A stretch of 64,000 nucleotides of DNA from contig NZ_JADJNN010000038.1 in the NCBI RefSeq assembly GCF_016714285.1, positions 62,001 to 126,000 of the forward strand. Reading direction: 5' to 3'. Below, piece by piece: positions 17,679 to 26,836 of the stretch (the stretch's first letter is position 1; each line of letters begins with the position of its first letter). This stretch comes from Nannocystis sp. GTDB lineage: Bacteria; Myxococcota_A; Polyangia; Nannocystales; Nannocystaceae. Both the position numbers and the translations under genes were made by a program. The notes under the pieces are model-generated. The model did not search any database, was not told the origin of the DNA, and worked only from the letters and a program-made list of their open reading frames with translations.

Positions 17679-18353
17679 TCACAGGCCGGCGAGGAAGGCC
17701 TCGCGCGGGAACAGCTTGCCGGGGCACTGCGTCATCTTCTCGTCGACCACGCGGTGGGTGCTGACCCGCTCGCGGGGGATCTCGCACAGCTTCATCAGCG
17801 CCCGGGTGAGCTCGCTGAGGGCGCGCAGCATCTCGCCCGGCAGCGCCCGGGTCTCGAAGTTGCCGACCAGGCAGATGGCCAGCGAGTCGGGCGCGTTGTC
17901 CGGCTTGAACAGGTGCCACGCGGGCTCCTGGTGGCGCCAGCGGGCCGCCTCGATGCTGCCGATCGGGCGGCGGGCGCCGTCCTTCTTGCCGTTGTTGATG
18001 ATGAAGTGATACTCGGCGCCGAGCGGGTCGCCGAAGTGGTTGCGATGATAGCGGTCGATCCCCGGGAGGGTCGCGTACTCGGCCGCCGTGTGGTGGACCA
18101 CGATCCACTGCCAGCGGCGCAGCGCCGGCTCACCCGGGGCGCGCTCGCCGAGGCTGGCCAGCAGCGTAGCGTTGTCGGCCAGCAGCGTAGCGTTGTCGGC
18201 CAGCAGCGTAGCGTTGTCGGCCAGCAGCGTAGCGTTGTCGGCCAGCGGCTCTGCAGGCTCGGGCCTTCGGGCGGCCGCGGCGGGTGAGGACGCGGCCGTG
18301 AGGGCCAGGGCCCCGGAGCTCGCCAACCAACTCAGTGCCTGTCGCCGCTGCAT
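17679..18353 (-). CDS. N-acetylmuramoyl-L-alanine amidase (PGRP/amidase_2) with heptad repeats
   Basis: This 224-residue exported amidase cleaves the bond between muramic acid and L-Ala in peptidoglycan. Started at 18353 it has a Tat-like leader (MQRRQALSWL) and an Ala-rich cleavage region. Next come four perfect LADNATL repeats encoded by a 21-bp tandem repeat. The catalytic domain shows the zinc ligands IVVHHTA and STHRVVDEKMTQCPGK, plus AEYHFIIN and LAICLVGNFE. It converges on the Cys-rich lipoprotein gene with an 18-bp gap and diverges from the M16 pair. Confidence 0.88.
   Translation of the reverse strand: MQRRQALSWLASSGALALTAASSPAAAARRPEPAEPLADNATLLADNATLLADNATLLADNATLLASLGERAPGEPALRRWQWIVVHHTAAEYATLPGIDRYHRNHFGDPLGAEYHFIINNGKKDGARRPIGSIEAARWRHQEPAWHLFKPDNAPDSLAICLVGNFETRALPGEMLRALSELTRALMKLCEIPRERVSTHRVVDEKMTQCPGKLFPREAFLAGL
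18156..18239. repeat. 21-bp in-frame tandem repeat (4 copies)
   Basis: Four exact 21-bp units beginning GGCCAGCAGCGTAGC. They encode LADNATL on the minus strand, between the amidase signal peptide and its catalytic domain. Confidence 0.9.
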
Positions 18354-18472
18354 CGTGCGGGCAACGCACATCCCGGGGGTCAGGGTTTCAGGTCGGGGCC
18401 GTGATCTTGCACCTTCAGCGGGCGCTTGCGGGCCTGGGGCGGCTGCGCGAGCATGCCCGCACAGGAGATACG

Positions 18473-19921
18473 ATGGCCCGTCACGCCTTGCTGCTGCTGC
18501 TGCCCCTCGCGCTGGTCTTCGGCGCCGCTCCGGCCACGTCGGTGGCGGCGGCCGAACCGACGCTGAACATCGAGTATGAGCGCTACACCCTCGACAACGG
18601 GCTCGAGGTGATCCTCCACCGCGACCCGGCGGCGCCGCTGGTGGCGACCAACGTCTGGTACCACGTCGGCAGCGGCGACGAGACCCCGGGCAAGAGCGGC
18701 TTCGCCCACCTCTTCGAGCACATGATGTTCCAGGGGGCCAAGCACATCGGCAAGGACGTGCACTTCAAGATCTTGCAGGAGATCGGGGGGACGGGGGTCA
18801 ACGGCACCACCAACAGCGATCGCACCAATTACTTCGAGGTCGTGCCGAGCCACCAGATCGAGGCGGCGCTGTGGCTGGAGAGCGACCGCATGGGTTATCT
18901 GCTCGACCTGCTCGACGAGGCCAGCCTCAAGAATCAGCAGGACGTGGTCCGCAACGAGCGGCGCCAGCGCTACGATAACGTGCCCTACGGGCGCGAGCGC
19001 TTCGTCGTCGCCGAGACCCTGTACCCCGAGGGCCACCCGTATCGCTTCATGACGATCGGGCGCCACGAGGACCTCGAGGCCGCCTCGGTGGAGGACGTCA
19101 AGGGCTTCTTTCGTCACTGGTATGTGCCGAGCAACGCGACGCTCACGCTGGCCGGCGACTTCGAGATCGCCGAGACCAAGCTGCTGGTCAACAAGTGGTT
19201 CGGCGCCTTCCCCCGGCTCGCCAAGCCGGTGCACCAGCAGGTCGCCACGCCCGAGCTCAGCGCCACGGTGCGCAAGCAGGTCGACGACGGCTTCGCCCGC
19301 CTGACCCGCATCCACTACGCGTGGCACAGCCCGGCGATGTTCACCGACGAGGAGATCGAGCTCGACGTGGTCTCGACGGTGCTGGGCGCGTACGGCTGGG
19401 GCCGCCTGCACCGCGCATTGGTGCTGGAGGAGCGCAGCGCCCAGAGCGTCAACGTGTACAACGCGGGGGCGCAGCACTCGAGCGTGTTCCACGTGGTGGT
19501 CGACCTCAAGCCCGGGCAGGACCCGGCGAAGGCCGAGGCGGTGATCGCCCGCGAGCTCGACAAGATCCGCAGCCAGCCGGTCACCGACGCCGAGATGCGG
19601 CGGGTGCTGATCGGCACCGAGTCGAGCTTCATCTGGGGCCTCGAGGACCTGATGGGCCGGGTCGAGCAGCTGCAGTCGTTCAATCACTACACCGGCGATC
19701 CTGGATATGCGCAGATCTATCTCCAGCGCCTGCGCGCGCTGACGCCGGCCAAGGTGCAGGCCACCGCGGCGCTGGTGCTCGGCAAGCCGCGCGCCGAGAT
19801 CATCACGAAACCTGCACCCGGGACCACAGCTGGGCCCGCAGGGGGGCCCGCAGCTGTGGCCGCCCCGCCCGCAGGGGCGCCGCCGGCGATCGCCGCACCG
19901 AAGGCCGCCAAGAAGGGATGA
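18473..19921 (+). CDS. M16 zinc metallopeptidase (active subunit)
   Basis: A 482-residue secreted insulinase/processing-peptidase homologue. The start at 18473 has a CAGGAG ribosome site and an Ala/Leu signal peptide ending ATSVAAAE. The inverted zinc motif HLFEH (GFAHLFEHMMFQG) is intact, with downstream Glu residues of the family and the typical GTNGTTNSDRTNYFE-like segment. The C-terminal half is the second M16 domain, ending in an Ala/Pro/Gly-rich tail. Its stop overlaps the start of a second M16 gene (ATGA), so a heterodimer of active and inactive halves is likely. Confidence 0.93.
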   Translation: MARHALLLLLPLALVFGAAPATSVAAAEPTLNIEYERYTLDNGLEVILHRDPAAPLVATNVWYHVGSGDETPGKSGFAHLFEHMMFQGAKHIGKDVHFKILQEIGGTGVNGTTNSDRTNYFEVVPSHQIEAALWLESDRMGYLLDLLDEASLKNQQDVVRNERRQRYDNVPYGRERFVVAETLYPEGHPYRFMTIGRHEDLEAASVEDVKGFFRHWYVPSNATLTLAGDFEIAETKLLVNKWFGAFPRLAKPVHQQVATPELSATVRKQVDDGFARLTRIHYAWHSPAMFTDEEIELDVVSTVLGAYGWGRLHRALVLEERSAQSVNVYNAGAQHSSVFHVVVDLKPGQDPAKAEAVIARELDKIRSQPVTDAEMRRVLIGTESSFIWGLEDLMGRVEQLQSFNHYTGDPGYAQIYLQRLRALTPAKVQATAALVLGKPRAEIITKPAPGTTAGPAGGPAAVAAPPAGAPPAIAAPKAAKKG

Positions 19922-21447
19922 GCACCGTCATGCACAAGTCACTCCTCAGCCTCGCCTTCCTGTTCGTCGCCTGCCGGCCCGCGCCGGTCCAGGCCCCGCC
20001 GCAAGATCTTTCGCCGCCGCCGGTCGTCACGGTGCCGACCGCCGAACCGGCGAAGTGGCCCGACGAGCCGTACCGGGCGCGGATCCCCGGGCCGCGCGCG
20101 ATCGCCGAGCTCAAGCTGCCCGGCGTCGAGACCTTCAAGCTCGCCAACGGCCTCGAGGTCTACCTCGTGCAGCAGAACAAGCTGCCGACGGTGACGATGG
20201 CGTTCGACTTCGACTTCGGCGGCATCAGCGATCCGAAGGATCAGGTCGGCCTGCACGCGATCTGCATGGACCTGCTCGATGAGGGCACGCAGAAGTACGA
20301 CACGGCGGCCTTCGAGGAGAAGCAGGCCGACCACGCCGCGAATGTGTCGTCGTCGGGCGGGGCCGAGACCTCGAGCATCAATGTTCGCTCGCTCAAGTCC
20401 GAGCTGGCGCCGACGCTCGACCTGATGGCCGAGATGTTGCTGACGCCGGGCATGCGCCAGGCCGACTTCGACCGCATCAAGGAGCGGCGCAAGGCCTCGC
20501 TGCTGCAGGCCAAGGCCAGCCCCGGCCCGATCGCGGGGCGAGTGTTCGGGGCCCTGCTGTGGGGCGACGGGCACCCCTATGGGCGCATCGAGACCGACGC
20601 GAGCATCGACGCGATCAAGCTGAAGGATTGCGCGAAGGTGATCGCCAAGATCAAGCCCGGCGGCGGACGATTGTGGGTCACCGGGATGATCAGCAAGGAT
20701 GAGGTGACGCAGGCGATCGAGGGGCGGCTGCCGACCTGGAAGGGCAAGGCGCCGGCGCGGCCGAAGATCGCGGCCGCCAAGCCGCGCCTCGGCACCGTGT
20801 TCTTCGTGAACGTCAAGGACGCCGCGCAATCGTCGGTCTACGTCGGACATCCGGGCCCGCGCCGGCAGGACCCCGACTACGAGGCGACCGACCTGATGAT
20901 GGAGATCCTCGGCGGGTCCTTCTCGAGCCGCATCAACATGAACCTGCGCGAGGACAAGGGCTACACCTACGGCGGTCGCGCGGGCATCGGCTACCGGCGC
21001 GAGGGCGGCAGCTTCGCCGCCAGCTCCTCGGTGCGGACCGACGTCACCGGCCCGGCGCTGCGCGAGGTGCTCAAGGAGATCGTGGGCATGCGCGCCGCGG
21101 ACCCGACCGCGGAGGAGCTGCGCCGCGTGAAGGAGGGCGCCCTGCTGGCGCTACCGGCCGAGTTCGCCACGCCCTCCGACACCTTGTTCGCGTTCCAGCG
21201 GCTCAAGTTCTACGACCTGCCGCTCGACTGGTACAGCGGCCACCAGGGCCGCCTGCGCGCGGTCGACACGGCGGCGGTCCACCGGGCGGCGGAGCAGCAC
21301 CTGCGGGCCAGCGACTTCGTGGTGCTGGTGGTCGGCGACGCCAGCAAGGTGCTGGGCGACCTCGACGTGATAGCGAAGGAGCAGCTGTTCGGGAAGGGCG
21401 GCCTGGTCGTGCTCGACGCCGACGGCAAGCCGGCGCAGAGGCCCTGA
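19918..21447 (+). CDS. M16 peptidase-like lipoprotein (inactive subunit)
   Basis: This 509-residue partner of the upstream M16 peptidase is a lipoprotein (SLAFLFVAC). The region aligned to the zinc site reads VGLHAICMDLLDEGT, with no HxxEH, so it should be catalytically dead, as in the non-catalytic half of M16B heterodimers. The family's Gly/Arg/Tyr-rich MEILGGSFSSRINMNLRED and YTYGGRAGIGYRREGG motifs are conserved. The start may be ATG 19918, coupled to the previous stop, or ATG 19930. The stop region is followed by short repeats of GCCTGACGGG. Confidence 0.92.
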   Translation: MSTVMHKSLLSLAFLFVACRPAPVQAPPQDLSPPPVVTVPTAEPAKWPDEPYRARIPGPRAIAELKLPGVETFKLANGLEVYLVQQNKLPTVTMAFDFDFGGISDPKDQVGLHAICMDLLDEGTQKYDTAAFEEKQADHAANVSSSGGAETSSINVRSLKSELAPTLDLMAEMLLTPGMRQADFDRIKERRKASLLQAKASPGPIAGRVFGALLWGDGHPYGRIETDASIDAIKLKDCAKVIAKIKPGGGRLWVTGMISKDEVTQAIEGRLPTWKGKAPARPKIAAAKPRLGTVFFVNVKDAAQSSVYVGHPGPRRQDPDYEATDLMMEILGGSFSSRINMNLREDKGYTYGGRAGIGYRREGGSFAASSSVRTDVTGPALREVLKEIVGMRAADPTAEELRRVKEGALLALPAEFATPSDTLFAFQRLKFYDLPLDWYSGHQGRLRAVDTAAVHRAAEQHLRASDFVVLVVGDASKVLGDLDVIAKEQLFGKGGLVVLDADGKPAQRP

Positions 21448-21482
21448 CGGGCCTGACGGGGGCCAGATGGGGGCCAGATGGG
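21445..21482. repeat. Short repeats after the M16 stop
   Basis: The stop region CCTGACGGG occurs twice (TGA at 21445 and 21454), followed by two copies of GGGGGCCAGATG. The first copy is the gene end; the rest is intergenic. Confidence 0.6.
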
Positions 21483-21496
21483 GGCCCGACGGACGC

Positions 21497-21512
21497 CTGT
21501 CCAGAAGGACAG
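21497..21512. repeat. Dispersed palindrome copy (intergenic)
   Basis: A perfect CTGTCC-AGAA-GGACAG palindrome between the M16 unit and the EamA transporter. Confidence 0.8.
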
Positions 21513-21579
21513 GTGAGTGACCAGGCGCACCGCGGGCCCGCATCGGGGCCCGCGCTCGCGACCGTTATACTCCGCGCCG

Positions 21580-22455
21580 ATGACGGCGCTCGGCTACGTG
21601 CTCCTGTGCCTGATCTGGGGCTCGACCTGGCTGGCGATCAAGGTCGGGCTCGACGCTGGCATGCCGCCGCTGCTCGGGGTGGCGCTGCGCTTCTTCCTGG
21701 CGTCGCTGGTGCTGGTGCCGCTGGCCTGGTGGCGGGCGCGGGCGGCCTTCCGTGACCCGGTGGCGTGGCGCCTCGCGCTGCTGGTCGGCGTGGCCAGCTT
21801 CGGCTTCGGCTACGGCTGCACATACATCGGCGGGATGTATGTGCCCTCGGGGCTCGGCTCGCTGACCTTCGGGGTGTTCCCGTTCTGGGTCGCGGTGCTG
21901 GCCCACTTCATCCTCGGCGACCGCCTGAGCGCGGGCAAGCTGCTGGCGATCGCGGTCGGGCTCGGCGGGCTCGTCACGCTCTACAGCGGCAGCCTGCGCG
22001 AGCTCGGGCCGGACACACTATTCGGGGTGGCGATCATCACCAGCTCGGTGCTGGTCCAGGGCTTTAGCCAGGTCTATGTCAAGCGCGACGGGGCCAACGT
22101 GCCGGCGGCGTTCCTCAGCGGGATCGGCGAGTTGACGGGCAGCATCGTGCTGGTCGGGGTGGCCGGGCTGCGCGGGGAGTGGTCGCAGCCGTTTCCGCTG
22201 ACCACGCCGGTGGTGGCTTCGATCGCTTACCTGGCGGTGTTCGGGTCGATCGTCACATTCTTGATCTACTATCATTTGCTCAAGCGCCTGAGCGCGACGC
22301 TGATGGCGATGGTGGCGTTGATTACGCCGCCGATCGCGGTGCTGCTGGGGATCGTGTTCAAGGGCGAGAAGCTCGGCGTGATCACGCTGACCGGCGGCGG
22401 GCTGGTGCTGCTCGGGGTGCTGCTGTTTCAGGTCGCGGAGCGGCGGGCGCGGTGA
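21580..22455 (+). CDS. EamA/DMT-family transporter
   Basis: A 291-residue inner-membrane carrier with about ten hydrophobic segments in two homologous halves, the drug/metabolite transporter layout. The N-terminus LCLIWGSTWLAIKVGLDAGM is a hallmark of EamA proteins, and the second half ends with GLVLLGVLLFQVAERRAR. I chose ATG 21580 because it starts on the first helix; the open frame to 21517 adds only Arg/Pro-rich residues. The substrate is unknown; relatives export amino acids or metabolites. It stands alone between repeats and the next lipoprotein gene. Confidence 0.92.
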   Translation: MTALGYVLLCLIWGSTWLAIKVGLDAGMPPLLGVALRFFLASLVLVPLAWWRARAAFRDPVAWRLALLVGVASFGFGYGCTYIGGMYVPSGLGSLTFGVFPFWVAVLAHFILGDRLSAGKLLAIAVGLGGLVTLYSGSLRELGPDTLFGVAIITSSVLVQGFSQVYVKRDGANVPAAFLSGIGELTGSIVLVGVAGLRGEWSQPFPLTTPVVASIAYLAVFGSIVTFLIYYHLLKRLSATLMAMVALITPPIAVLLGIVFKGEKLGVITLTGGGLVLLGVLLFQVAERRAR

Positions 22456-22629
22456 CCTCACTCCGGTGCGCCGGCCTCGATCCAGGCGCGGAGTTTGGCG
22501 ACCAGGCGGGGCGGCGGGTGTTCCTCGGCGATCGCTGCGGTTGTAACACCACGGCCCCGGGGCTGTATGGACGCGTGCATGGGCGGGGCCGCGCGTCCGG
22601 GGGTGGTGGCTTTGGGTGTACGATGGGCC

Positions 22630-24768
22630 ATGCGCGCCGCGAAGTCGCTCGGTGGGTGGGGCCTGGGTGTGTGGTTCGCCGCCGCGACGGCGGTCGCTCC
22701 GGGGTGTCGGCGCGAGCAGACGCCGGTGGCCCCGGAGGTGGGCCCCGGGCTGGCGCTGCGGCCCCCGCAAGCGCGGCGGGCGGAGGGCGGGACGATCGCG
22801 GTGGCGGTGGCGAACTCGCCGGTGCAGCTGCTGCCGGACACGACGGTGGCGGTCGGGCAGGTGGCGGGTATCCGGGCACTGCTGGCGGTCGTCGATATCG
22901 ACGCGATCGTCAGCAAATATCGCACTTACTACGATCAGGCGGCGCAGGCGGTGGTCGCGGGGGCGGGGTTTAATCTGCTCGACCCGGGGCAGTGGCGGGA
23001 GGTCGGCATCGACCCGGACGGGCCGATGGGCGCGGCGCTGCTCGATCCCCGCAGCGAGACCTACGCGGGCTTCATCACCATCTCGGACCGCGACAAGTTT
23101 CGCGCGCTGCTCGATCGGGTCGGCGGCTCGCGGCGGCTGCAGCCGGTGCTGGAGGACCGCGGGCTGGTGCTGAAGAGCGACCCGGACGACAGCTCGGCGC
23201 TGGTGCTGCGCGACGGCTTCGCGTTTTATGTGGTGACCGGGCGGGTGGCGCAGGCGCCCTACGATTTTGCCCGGCTGCTGGCGACGATCGATCCGGCGCG
23301 CGGGTTGACGGCGACCCCGCGCTATCAGCGGGCGGTGGCCGGGGGCGCGCCGGGGGCGACGCTCAGCGCATACGTCGATCTGTGGGCGATCGTGCAGGCC
23401 GAGCACGCGGCCCGCGAGGCCCGGCGCGTTGACCCCGAGCCGAGCTGGCCCGAGCAGGAGCTGCGGCGGGCGATCGAGAGTGGCGCGCCGGCGGAGGAGC
23501 AGAACCGGCTGCGCCAGCAGGCCGACGAGCAGCGCGCGTGGGACCAGCAGTACGCCGAGCGGCAGCAGCGGGAGTTCGCGGCGTGGAGCCGCTGGCTCGG
23601 GTCGGTCGAGCCGATCGTGTTCGAGTTCACGGGCGACCTGCGCGGGGTGACCGGCAAGATCCGGGCGCGGATGTCGGAGACGGCGCCGCTGCGGGCCGTG
23701 CTGCGCAACGCGGCCACGCCCTCGCCGGTGTTCGCGGCGCTCGGTGAGCGGCCGATCATGATGCTCGGCGGCAGCGTCGACGTCGCGGCGGCGCTGCTCA
23801 GCTTCGAGGAGCTGCTGCGGGCCGACGGTGAGGATCCGGAGAAGGGCTACGCCGAGCTGCGCGAGCGGGCCAAGATCGACTTCAAGGGCGAGGTGCTGCC
23901 GCTGCTCACCGGCAGCGCGGGCTTCGCCCTCACGATCAGCGAGGCGGGGCTGCGCGGCGAGACGAAGGAGTGGCAGGGCTTCGCGCTGGCGGTGGGCGTG
24001 AAGGACAACGCGGCCGCGCAGGCGCTGCTCGACCGGGCGGTGCTGAAGTTCGCCAAGGTCGCGGGTGCGCCGCTCGGGCGCGACGCGAAGTCGGGGGCGC
24101 ACGCGCTGGCGATCGCCGGCTACCGGACGGTGTACGCGGCGGTGGTGGCGGGGCAGCTGGTGGTGACGACGGACGCGGGGGTGGTGCGTCGGGTGGCCAC
24201 GGGCGCCGGGAGCACGCGATCGCTGGACGCGGCGGTGGTGCCGGTGATGACGGCGCGCGACGTGGCGGGGCAGGGTCTGGTCGACGTGATCTTGCCGACC
24301 TTCATGGTCAGCGCGGCGAGCTTCGACCCCTCGGAGTACGCGCTGGCGCAGCCCTACGGGCAGTTCCCGGAGGTCGAGCAGGCGAAGATCGACCGGGTGC
24401 CGCAGTCACGCGCGTACAAGGCCAAGCTGCGCGACTGGGAGGCGATCGGCGCCAAGATCTTGCGCGAGGATCTGGCCCGGCAGCGGCGGCAGATGCAGGT
24501 GGTCGTCGCGCTCAGCGAGTGCGTCGGGGTCATGGCGGGCAACCTGCGCGAGCAGTCGGACGGGCTCGAGCTGGCCGGTGGGCAGTACTTCGGGAAGGGG
24601 GGGCTGACCCGGGCGATCGACCTGGGCGTCGAGTACTTCACGGCCCAGCGGGGCATGGAGCGGACCTACGAGCTGTACAGCGAGCGATCCGCGGTGGAGG
24701 AGGAGCTGCGGAGGATCCGCGTCAGCGACGTCGCCACCGCGCTGCACCAGCCGACCCCGGTGCAGTAA
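22630..24768 (+). CDS. Large lipoprotein of unknown function
   Basis: A 712-residue protein with a signal peptide and lipobox (TAVAPGC) when started at ATG 22630. The body alternates alpha and beta segments with many Asp, Arg and Gln residues, including a coiled, Gln/Glu/Arg-rich stretch near residues 265-315. Two similar halves carry ISDRDKFRALLDRVGG and VKDNAAAQALLDRAVLK-type segments, suggesting an internal repeat resembling DUF3352-like surface proteins. I am not sure of the family. It lies 13 bases before the BASS transporter gene and is probably co-transcribed with it. Confidence 0.75.
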   Translation: MRAAKSLGGWGLGVWFAAATAVAPGCRREQTPVAPEVGPGLALRPPQARRAEGGTIAVAVANSPVQLLPDTTVAVGQVAGIRALLAVVDIDAIVSKYRTYYDQAAQAVVAGAGFNLLDPGQWREVGIDPDGPMGAALLDPRSETYAGFITISDRDKFRALLDRVGGSRRLQPVLEDRGLVLKSDPDDSSALVLRDGFAFYVVTGRVAQAPYDFARLLATIDPARGLTATPRYQRAVAGGAPGATLSAYVDLWAIVQAEHAAREARRVDPEPSWPEQELRRAIESGAPAEEQNRLRQQADEQRAWDQQYAERQQREFAAWSRWLGSVEPIVFEFTGDLRGVTGKIRARMSETAPLRAVLRNAATPSPVFAALGERPIMMLGGSVDVAAALLSFEELLRADGEDPEKGYAELRERAKIDFKGEVLPLLTGSAGFALTISEAGLRGETKEWQGFALAVGVKDNAAAQALLDRAVLKFAKVAGAPLGRDAKSGAHALAIAGYRTVYAAVVAGQLVVTTDAGVVRRVATGAGSTRSLDAAVVPVMTARDVAGQGLVDVILPTFMVSAASFDPSEYALAQPYGQFPEVEQAKIDRVPQSRAYKAKLRDWEAIGAKILREDLARQRRQMQVVVALSECVGVMAGNLREQSDGLELAGGQYFGKGGLTRAIDLGVEYFTAQRGMERTYELYSERSAVEEELRRIRVSDVATALHQPTPVQ

Positions 24769-24781
24769 CATCCCGGGCTCG

Positions 24782-25645
24782 ATGCTGACGTCGCTCCAGA
24801 CGATCCTCCTCGCGGCCCTGCTGGTGGTGCTGATGGCCGGCATGGGCGCGAGCCTCACGGGTGAGAATTTTCGCGAGGTGCTCCGGCGCCCGCGCGGGCC
24901 GCTGATCGGGCTGCTGTCGCAGTACGGGTGGATGCCGCTGATCGCGTACGGTCTGTGTCGGGCGCTCGGCTTGCCCGACGACCTGGCGATCTCGCTGATC
25001 GTGGTCGGCTGCACGCCGGGCGGGACCACCTCCAACCTCTTCACCTACTTCGCGGGCGCCGACGTGGCGCTGAGCGTGTCGATGACGACGCTGTCGACGA
25101 TCGCGGCGGTGGTGTTGATGCCGCTGACGCTCTACATCTACGCCAGCGGCTACGCGAGCGCGGCGCTGAAGATCCCCTACGGCAACATCACGACGACGTT
25201 GGCGTTGATGCTGGTGCCGCTCGGGATCGGGATGTTCGTGCGGGCGCGGGCGCCGGGGGCGGCGCGGGTGGTCGAGCGCATCGGCGGGCTCGCCGGGGTC
25301 GGGGTGCTGGCGCTGCTGATCGGCACCGGGCTCTACAACAACAGCGAGCTGCTGCGGGCGACCACTGGCACGATGTACGCGGCGGCGCTGGGGCTCGGGG
25401 TGCTGGGCTTCGGCTTCGGCTGGCTCGGGGCGCGCGCGGCGGGCTTGCCTTCGCCGCAGCGGCGGGCGGTCGCGTTCGAGACGGGGATCCAGAACAGTCC
25501 GCTGGCGCTCGGGATCCTGATCGCCAGCTTCCCGGGTGAGCAGCAGGCGCGCATGTTGTGGCTGCCGCTGCTGTACGCGCTGCTGGTGTTGATCTCGGCG
25601 TCGGTGTTGACGCTGGGGTTTCGCCTGGCGCGGCGAGCCGGGTAG
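24782..25645 (+). CDS. Bile acid:sodium symporter (BASS) family transporter
   Basis: A 287-residue membrane protein with nine or ten helices. The two cross-over motifs of the family are visible: GCTPGGTTSNLFTYFAGAD (about residues 80-98), with VALSVSMTTLST after it, and AFETGIQNSPLALG (about 233-246). These form the sodium and substrate site in known BASS structures. Bacterial members carry organic anions such as pantoate or pyruvate; this one's substrate is unknown. It follows the large lipoprotein gene by 13 bases. Confidence 0.93.
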   Translation: MLTSLQTILLAALLVVLMAGMGASLTGENFREVLRRPRGPLIGLLSQYGWMPLIAYGLCRALGLPDDLAISLIVVGCTPGGTTSNLFTYFAGADVALSVSMTTLSTIAAVVLMPLTLYIYASGYASAALKIPYGNITTTLALMLVPLGIGMFVRARAPGAARVVERIGGLAGVGVLALLIGTGLYNNSELLRATTGTMYAAALGLGVLGFGFGWLGARAAGLPSPQRRAVAFETGIQNSPLALGILIASFPGEQQARMLWLPLLYALLVLISASVLTLGFRLARRAG

Positions 25646-25686
25646 GCCGGCTCGCCATCGCCGATGCCACCGGCTCCGGTCGGGGC

Positions 25687-26304
25687 TCAGCTGGCGCTGT
25701 GCGGCGGGAGGCGCTTGCGGGTGCGGGCGATCCAGGCGGCGACGTTGGGGTAGGGGGTGGTGTCGATCTTGGCGAAGTCGAGGCCCCAGCCGAGCACGGA
25801 CACGAGGTCGATGTCGGCGAGGGTGAGGCGGGGGCCGGTGACGAAGTCGCGGCCCTTGAGGTGGGCGTCGAGCATGCCGATCTGCTCGCCGAGCTCCTTG
25901 AGGGCGGCGGCGGCCTGGGCGGCGTTGTGCTGCTCCTTGGGGTGCCACTCGCTGGTGTTGTGCATGTAGCGGAACAGCGAGGCGCCGAGGGTGACCTGAC
26001 CCCAGCACAGCCAGGTGAGGGCGGTGAGGTGTTCGGGCGAGCCGAGGGCGGGCCACAGGCCCTTTTCGACGCCGAAGCGCTCGCCGAGGGCGATCTGGAT
26101 GGCGATCGACTCGAACATCGGCGTGCCGTCGAGGACGATCGTGGGGACCTTGCCGTTGGGGTTGAGGGCGAGGAACTCGGGCTTCTTCTGGTCGCCGGCG
26201 CGGAGGTCGACGCGCTTCTCCTCGTAGGGGATGCCGAGGGCGGTGAGCGTGTCGTGGACGCGCGAGGCGCTGGACTGCGGGGAGTAATAGAACGTGAGGG
26301 CCAT
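25687..26304 (-). CDS. Glutathione S-transferase-like protein
   Basis: A 205-residue cytosolic GST. The N-terminal thioredoxin-like half starts TFYYSPQSSASRVHDTL, with Tyr/Ser candidates for the glutathione-activating site. It then has NPNGKVPTIVLDG (cis-Pro loop) and the FESIAIQIALGERF glutathione-binding motif. The C-terminal half is all-helical with the FDKIDTTPYPNV-like N-capping region (FAKIDTTPYPNVAAWI). A detoxification or isomerase role is likely. It converges on the BASS gene. Confidence 0.92.
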   Translation of the reverse strand: MALTFYYSPQSSASRVHDTLTALGIPYEEKRVDLRAGDQKKPEFLALNPNGKVPTIVLDGTPMFESIAIQIALGERFGVEKGLWPALGSPEHLTALTWLCWGQVTLGASLFRYMHNTSEWHPKEQHNAAQAAAALKELGEQIGMLDAHLKGRDFVTGPRLTLADIDLVSVLGWGLDFAKIDTTPYPNVAAWIARTRKRLPPHSAS

Positions 26305-26358
26305 GGGGGGTGCTCCACGGCCCTTCTACGCGAGATCGCGCGCGCTCGCCAGGGCGGC

Positions 26359-26400
26359 CAGCGGTGGCCAACGACGGCCAACGACGGCCAACGACGGCCA
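26359..26400. repeat. 10-bp tandem repeat near the exbD stop
   Basis: Three to four units of ACGACGGCCA lie between the GST start and the exbD stop (26408). They flank the stop-containing string CCGTCAGCGG. Confidence 0.7.
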
Positions 26401-26407
26401 GCAACCG

Positions 26408-26836
26408 TCAGCGGCGGTGGAGGATGCCGAGCTTCTCGATGCCGCAGGCCTTGGCGACGTCCATCGCCTGCACGACCTTCTCGTGCTTGGTGTTCTGGTC
26501 GGCCTTGATGTTGACGGTGGTGGCGCCGAGCTCCTTGGCGGCCATGCAGAGGCGGGTCTCGAGCTCGGCCTGGTCGACGACCTTCTTATTGACCTCGAAG
26601 CGGCCGTCTTCGGAGATCTCGACGACGATGGCCTTGGTCTCGGTGGCGGGGTCGTTGGCGGTCGCCTTGGGCAGCTTGACCTTGAAGGCGGCGTCGTTGT
26701 TGAAGGTCGCGGTGAGCAGGAAGAAGATGAGCAGCTGGAAGGTGACGTCGATCAGCGGGGTGAGGTCGACGGCGGCGCCGTCGATCAGGGCGCGCTTGCG
26801 GTTGCCGAGGCCGCCGTGACCGCCGCGGAAGTTCAT
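26408..26836 (-). CDS. exbD: ExbD/TolR-family biopolymer transport protein
   Basis: A 142-residue protein with one N-terminal membrane helix preceded by AAVDLTPLIDVTFQLLIFFL. The Asp in PLID is the proton-responsive residue of ExbD/TolR. The periplasmic domain follows, with VNIKADQNTKHEKVVQAMDV, the conserved peptidoglycan/TonB-interaction region. Its start overlaps the exbB stop by four bases. Together they would form a proton-driven motor for TonB- or Tol-type energy transfer to the outer membrane. No TonB or receptor is adjacent. Confidence 0.92.
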   Translation of the reverse strand: MNFRGGHGGLGNRKRALIDGAAVDLTPLIDVTFQLLIFFLLTATFNNDAAFKVKLPKATANDPATETKAIVVEISEDGRFEVNKKVVDQAELETRLCMAAKELGATTVNIKADQNTKHEKVVQAMDVAKACGIEKLGILHRR

